Assembly: GCA_050258555.1 (NCBI GenBank)
Contig: JBLMZA010000032.1
Location: 1-19,375, forward strand
Source of the DNA: CAISDA01 sp050258555
GTDB taxonomy: Bacteria; Bacteroidota; Ignavibacteria; UBA10030; UBA8401
DNA: 19,375 nt
Direction: 5' to 3'
Part shown: in pieces, positions 16,756 through 19,375 of the stretch
Position numbering within the stretch: position 1 is the first letter of the stretch
Layout: every line of letters begins with the position of its first letter
Notes under the pieces: generated by a model
What the model saw: the letters and a program-made list of their open reading frames with translations, nothing else
Told to the model about the DNA's origin: nothing
The model's database searches: none
Translations under genes and position numbers: made by a program

Positions 16756-16800
16756 AAGAGAGAGATTCAAATTTTTCCACAAGAGAAAAGACACACATCT

Positions 16801-17367
16801 ATGCTCAAAACGCTCATCAGGGGCAGGGCATTCGTGCTCGGCAACGACATCGATACCGATCAGATCATTCCGGCGGCGCACCTGGTCTACAAGCTCGATG
16901 ATCCGGAGGAAAAGAAGAACTACGGCCGCTACGCGCTCTCGGGCGTGCCGCGCGCGCAGTCGGGACTGCCCGAGGGCAACCGGACGTTCGTGCCGGAAGG
17001 CGCCTGGCAGTCGGAATATGCGGTCATCATCGGCGGCAAGAATTTCGGCTGCGGTTCGAGCCGCGAGCATGCGCCTGTGGCGCTGCAGATTGCCGGCATC
17101 GAAGCCGTGGTGGCCGAATCCTATGCGCGGATTTTCTATCGCAACTCCGTCGACGGCGGCTTCGTGGCGCCCTTCGAGACGACGGAGCATCTCTACCGGG
17201 AAATCAGAACGGGCGACGAAGTTGCGCTCAATACCGAAACCGGCATGCTTGAAAACCTGAGGCAGAAGAAGACCTACCGGCTTCAGCCGCTGGGCGACAT
17301 CGAAGACATCCTGAAATCGGGCGGCGTCTTCGCCTATGCGCGCAAGACCGGCATGATCGGCACATAA
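16801..17367 (+). CDS. leuD: 3-isopropylmalate dehydratase, small subunit
   Basis: This is the swivelling domain subunit that forms the active site with LeuC. It has 188 residues, between the archaeal-type (about 165) and E. coli-type (about 200) forms. Signature elements are GNDIDTDQIIPA (14-25), FGCGSSREHAP (82-92) and the SYARIFYRNSVDGG segment. The combination of a shorter LeuC with this LeuD suggests the archaeal/clostridial-like heterodimer. ATG 16801 has only a weak purine-rich stretch (AAGAGAAAAGA) upstream. It begins 45 bp after panD and is followed by proC after 22 bp. In this operon the LeuCD complex probably serves both leucine and the citramalate route. Confidence 0.96.
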   Translation: MLKTLIRGRAFVLGNDIDTDQIIPAAHLVYKLDDPEEKKNYGRYALSGVPRAQSGLPEGNRTFVPEGAWQSEYAVIIGGKNFGCGSSREHAPVALQIAGIEAVVAESYARIFYRNSVDGGFVAPFETTEHLYREIRTGDEVALNTETGMLENLRQKKTYRLQPLGDIEDILKSGGVFAYARKTGMIGT

Positions 17368-17389
17368 GAACAGAAAGACACTCGCACGA

Positions 17390-18223
17390 ATGACGACCAC
17401 ACATCTCAATCGCTCGATTGCGATCATCGGCGCCGGCAACATGGGCACATCGCTTCTGCGCGGCATATTGAATGCGAATCTCACGCCCGCAAAAAAGATC
17501 ATCATCTCTGGCACGCGCGAAGCGCGCCTTGCCGAGCTCGGGAAAGAGTACGGCGTGCGCTACACAACAGACAACGCGCTGGCGGCGAAGGACGCCGAGA
17601 TCATCATTCTTTCGATCAAGGCGTACATGATCGGCGCGGTGCTCGATGAGATGCACGCCTCGCTCACCGAACAGCAGCTTCTGATTTCGATCGCTGCGGG
17701 CGTCACAATCGAATCCATACAGAAGCGCACCGGGAAAAAGATGCAGGTCGTGCGCGCCATGCCCAATATCGCTTCCACGATCGGCGCCGGCGTCACGGCC
17801 ATCACATTCGGCCGGCATGTGCACGAGCGCGAGCACAATGTGGCCATGAAGATCTTCGAAGCCGTGGGAGAGGTCGTGCTCGTGGGCGAGCATCATCTTG
17901 ATGCCGTCACGGGACTGAGCGGCTCCGGACCGGCCTACATTTACATGGTGATCGAATCGTTGATCGACGGCGGCGTGAAGATGGGGCTGCCGCGCGACAT
18001 TGCCACGAAGCTTGCGGTGCAGACCGTGCTCGGCTCGGCGATGCTCGTGAAGCAGTCGAATATCCATCCGGCCATTTTGCGCGATCAGGTCACGACGCCC
18101 GGCGGCACGACGATCAATGCGATTCACGAACTGGAAAGCCACGGGCTGCGCTCGATGCTCATCGACGCCGTGGCCACGGCCTCGCGCCGCTCGAAGGAGC
18201 TGAGCGAGCTCATGAATTCATAA
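17390..18223 (+). CDS. proC: Pyrroline-5-carboxylate reductase
   Basis: It reduces 1-pyrroline-5-carboxylate to proline with NAD(P)H, the final step of proline synthesis. The 277 residues are typical (about 265-280). The N-terminal Rossmann fold has IIGAGNMG (12-19), with the dinucleotide-binding glycines at 14, 16 and 19. VRAMPNIASTIGAGVTAI lies mid-protein. The C-terminal helical dimer domain has GLSGSGPAYIY and the family signature around TTPGGTTINAIHELE. ATG 17390 has a weak AGAAAGA upstream. proB and proA are absent here. Its place between leuD and leuB is unusual. It may relate to glutamate metabolism through GltB, since proline derives from glutamate, but that is inference. Confidence 0.97.
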   Translation: MTTTHLNRSIAIIGAGNMGTSLLRGILNANLTPAKKIIISGTREARLAELGKEYGVRYTTDNALAAKDAEIIILSIKAYMIGAVLDEMHASLTEQQLLISIAAGVTIESIQKRTGKKMQVVRAMPNIASTIGAGVTAITFGRHVHEREHNVAMKIFEAVGEVVLVGEHHLDAVTGLSGSGPAYIYMVIESLIDGGVKMGLPRDIATKLAVQTVLGSAMLVKQSNIHPAILRDQVTTPGGTTINAIHELESHGLRSMLIDAVATASRRSKELSELMNS

Positions 18224-18248
18224 GCTACTCTCTTTCTCTCTGACACCC

Positions 18249-19325
18249 ATGACAAAAACCATCACCGTGATCCCGGGCGACGGGATCGGCAGGGAAGTCG
18301 TCGCTTCGGCGCTCGAGGTGCTTCGCACGATCGAGGCGCGCTACAACCGCACGTTCCGCTTTACCGAACAATTGGCCGGCGGCGCGGCGCTCGACTCCGA
18401 TGCCGGTGTGCCGCTGCCTGATGCGACGCTGGAGAGCTGCCGCCGCTCCGATGCCGTGCTTCTGGGCGCCGTGGGAGGACCGAAGTGGGATGCCAATCCG
18501 CAGCACCTGAAGCCCGAGCAGGCGCTGCTTGGACTGCGCAAGGAACTGGGACTTTTTTCCAATATCCGTCCGGCAAAAATCTATGCGGCGCTGCTCGATG
18601 CCTCGTCGCTGAAGAAGGACGTGGTCGACGGCGTCGATCTGATCGTGGTGCGCGAGCTCACCGGCGGACTCTATTTCGGCACGCCGCGCGGTATCGAGAT
18701 GCGCTCTGGCGAGATGGCGGGATTCAATACGATGGTCTACAGCGAGTCCGAGATCCGGCGCATTGCGCGTTCGGCATTCGAGATCGCGCGCGCCCGGCGA
18801 AAGTCGGTCTGTTCCGTCGACAAGGCGAACATTCTGGAGACAAGCCAGTTGTGGCGCAAGGTCGTCGTGGAGACGGCCAAGGAATTTTCCGACGTCGCGC
18901 TCTCGCACATGTATGTGGATAACTGCGCCATGCAGCTCATACGCAATCCGCGCCAGTTCGATGTGATCGTGACGGAAAACATGTTCGGCGACATTCTGAG
19001 CGATGCCGCGGCGATGCTCACCGGCTCGATCGGCATGCTCGCCTCGGCCTCGATCGGCGGCACGGTGGCGATGTATGAGCCCGTGCACGGCAGCGCGCCC
19101 GACATCGCCGGGCAGGACAAGGCCAATCCCATTGCCACCATCGCATCGGCCGCGATGATGCTGCGCTTTTCCTTCGGCTATGCGGAAGAGGCCGATGCCA
19201 TCGAACGCGCGATCGAACGCGTGCTCGCGGACGGCTTCCGCACGGGAGACATTCATACCGAAGGCACGACGCTTGTGGGCACACAGGCGATGACCGAAAA
19301 GATCTGCGAACGTCTCGGCGCCTGA
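18249..19325 (+). CDS. leuB: 3-isopropylmalate dehydrogenase
   Basis: It oxidatively decarboxylates 3-isopropylmalate to 2-oxoisocaproate using NAD. LeuB also handles 3-methylmalate in the citramalate route to isoleucine. It has 358 residues, typical. Motifs in order are PGDGIGREVV near the N-terminus, LLGAVGGPKWD, RELTGGLYFG, NTMVYSESEIRRIAR, VDKANILETSQLWR, the metal-binding YVDNCAMQLI and DILSDAAAML segments, and EPVHGSAPDIAGQDKANP near the cofactor site. ATG 18249 begins at the conserved N-terminus. The 25-nt gap after proC is pyrimidine-rich (CTCTCTTTCTCTCT) and has no Shine-Dalgarno, so initiation may depend on coupling or on an A-rich start. It is the last complete gene in the window. 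No terminator follows in the remaining 50 bp. Confidence 0.97.
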   Translation: MTKTITVIPGDGIGREVVASALEVLRTIEARYNRTFRFTEQLAGGAALDSDAGVPLPDATLESCRRSDAVLLGAVGGPKWDANPQHLKPEQALLGLRKELGLFSNIRPAKIYAALLDASSLKKDVVDGVDLIVVRELTGGLYFGTPRGIEMRSGEMAGFNTMVYSESEIRRIARSAFEIARARRKSVCSVDKANILETSQLWRKVVVETAKEFSDVALSHMYVDNCAMQLIRNPRQFDVIVTENMFGDILSDAAAMLTGSIGMLASASIGGTVAMYEPVHGSAPDIAGQDKANPIATIASAAMMLRFSFGYAEEADAIERAIERVLADGFRTGDIHTEGTTLVGTQAMTEKICERLGA

Positions 19326-19365
19326 CGAAACAAACGAACATCCGCGCGGACATAGGCTTTCCACG

Positions 19366-19375
19366 ATGAGCGAAC
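19366..19375 (+). CDS. Possible start of the next gene (three codons visible)
   Basis: An ATG 40 bp after leuB opens MSE and runs off the window, with AGG about 9 nt upstream. The short gap and lack of a terminator suggest the operon may continue, but nothing can be said about the product. A TCCGCGCGGA palindrome (19341-19350) sits just before it. Confidence 0.2.

Overview
The window reads as ordinary bacterial chromosome with dense, GC-rich genes. It has two divergent transcription units separated by a regulatory gap of about 450 bp. The left unit (minus strand) is mnmE followed by the first 234 codons of mnmG, which runs off the left edge. A perfect 16-bp parS centromere site lies between them. 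mnmG (gidA) and parS are typical neighbours of the replication origin, so this is probably origin-proximal chromosome rather than a plasmid or phage. Promoters look sigma70-like (a TTGACA -35 box) and every confident start is ATG. The ketol-acid reductoisomerase resembles, from memory, the form found in Bacteroidetes and relatives, but the promoters are not Bacteroidetes-type. I can only say a non-proteobacterial bacterium, possibly FCB/PVC-like, and do not name a phylum.

The right unit (plus strand, 2253 to the right edge) is a co-directional biosynthetic super-operon: ilvB-ilvN-gltB-ilvC-cimA-aroF-leuA-leuC-panD-leuD-proC-leuB. IlvBN and IlvC start valine, leucine and isoleucine synthesis. 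CimA with LeuCD and LeuB can make 2-oxobutyrate from pyruvate and acetyl-CoA, giving a threonine-independent route to isoleucine. LeuA, LeuCD and LeuB make the leucine precursor. GltB regenerates the glutamate used by the transaminases. PanD makes beta-alanine for pantothenate, whose other half derives from the valine keto acid. ProC (proline) and a DAHP synthase (entry to the aromatic pathway) are interleaved. ilvD, ilvE and gltD are not in the window and must lie elsewhere if the pathways are complete.

The most interesting region is the ilvB leader. A consensus-like promoter is followed by a 48-codon ORF whose end is a run of Leu and Ile codons (LLGLILIILAILI). This is the hallmark of a branched-chain amino-acid attenuator leader peptide. 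A hairpin overlaps those control codons and a second, nested hairpin lies downstream, but there is no textbook terminator. A second possible regulatory point is the AT-rich leuC-panD gap, which has a TATAAT box and two tiny ORFs.

No RNA genes, insertion sequences, CRISPR arrays or phage genes were seen. I found no evidence of a wholly new system. The novelty lies in the leader, the gene mixture and the parS placement.
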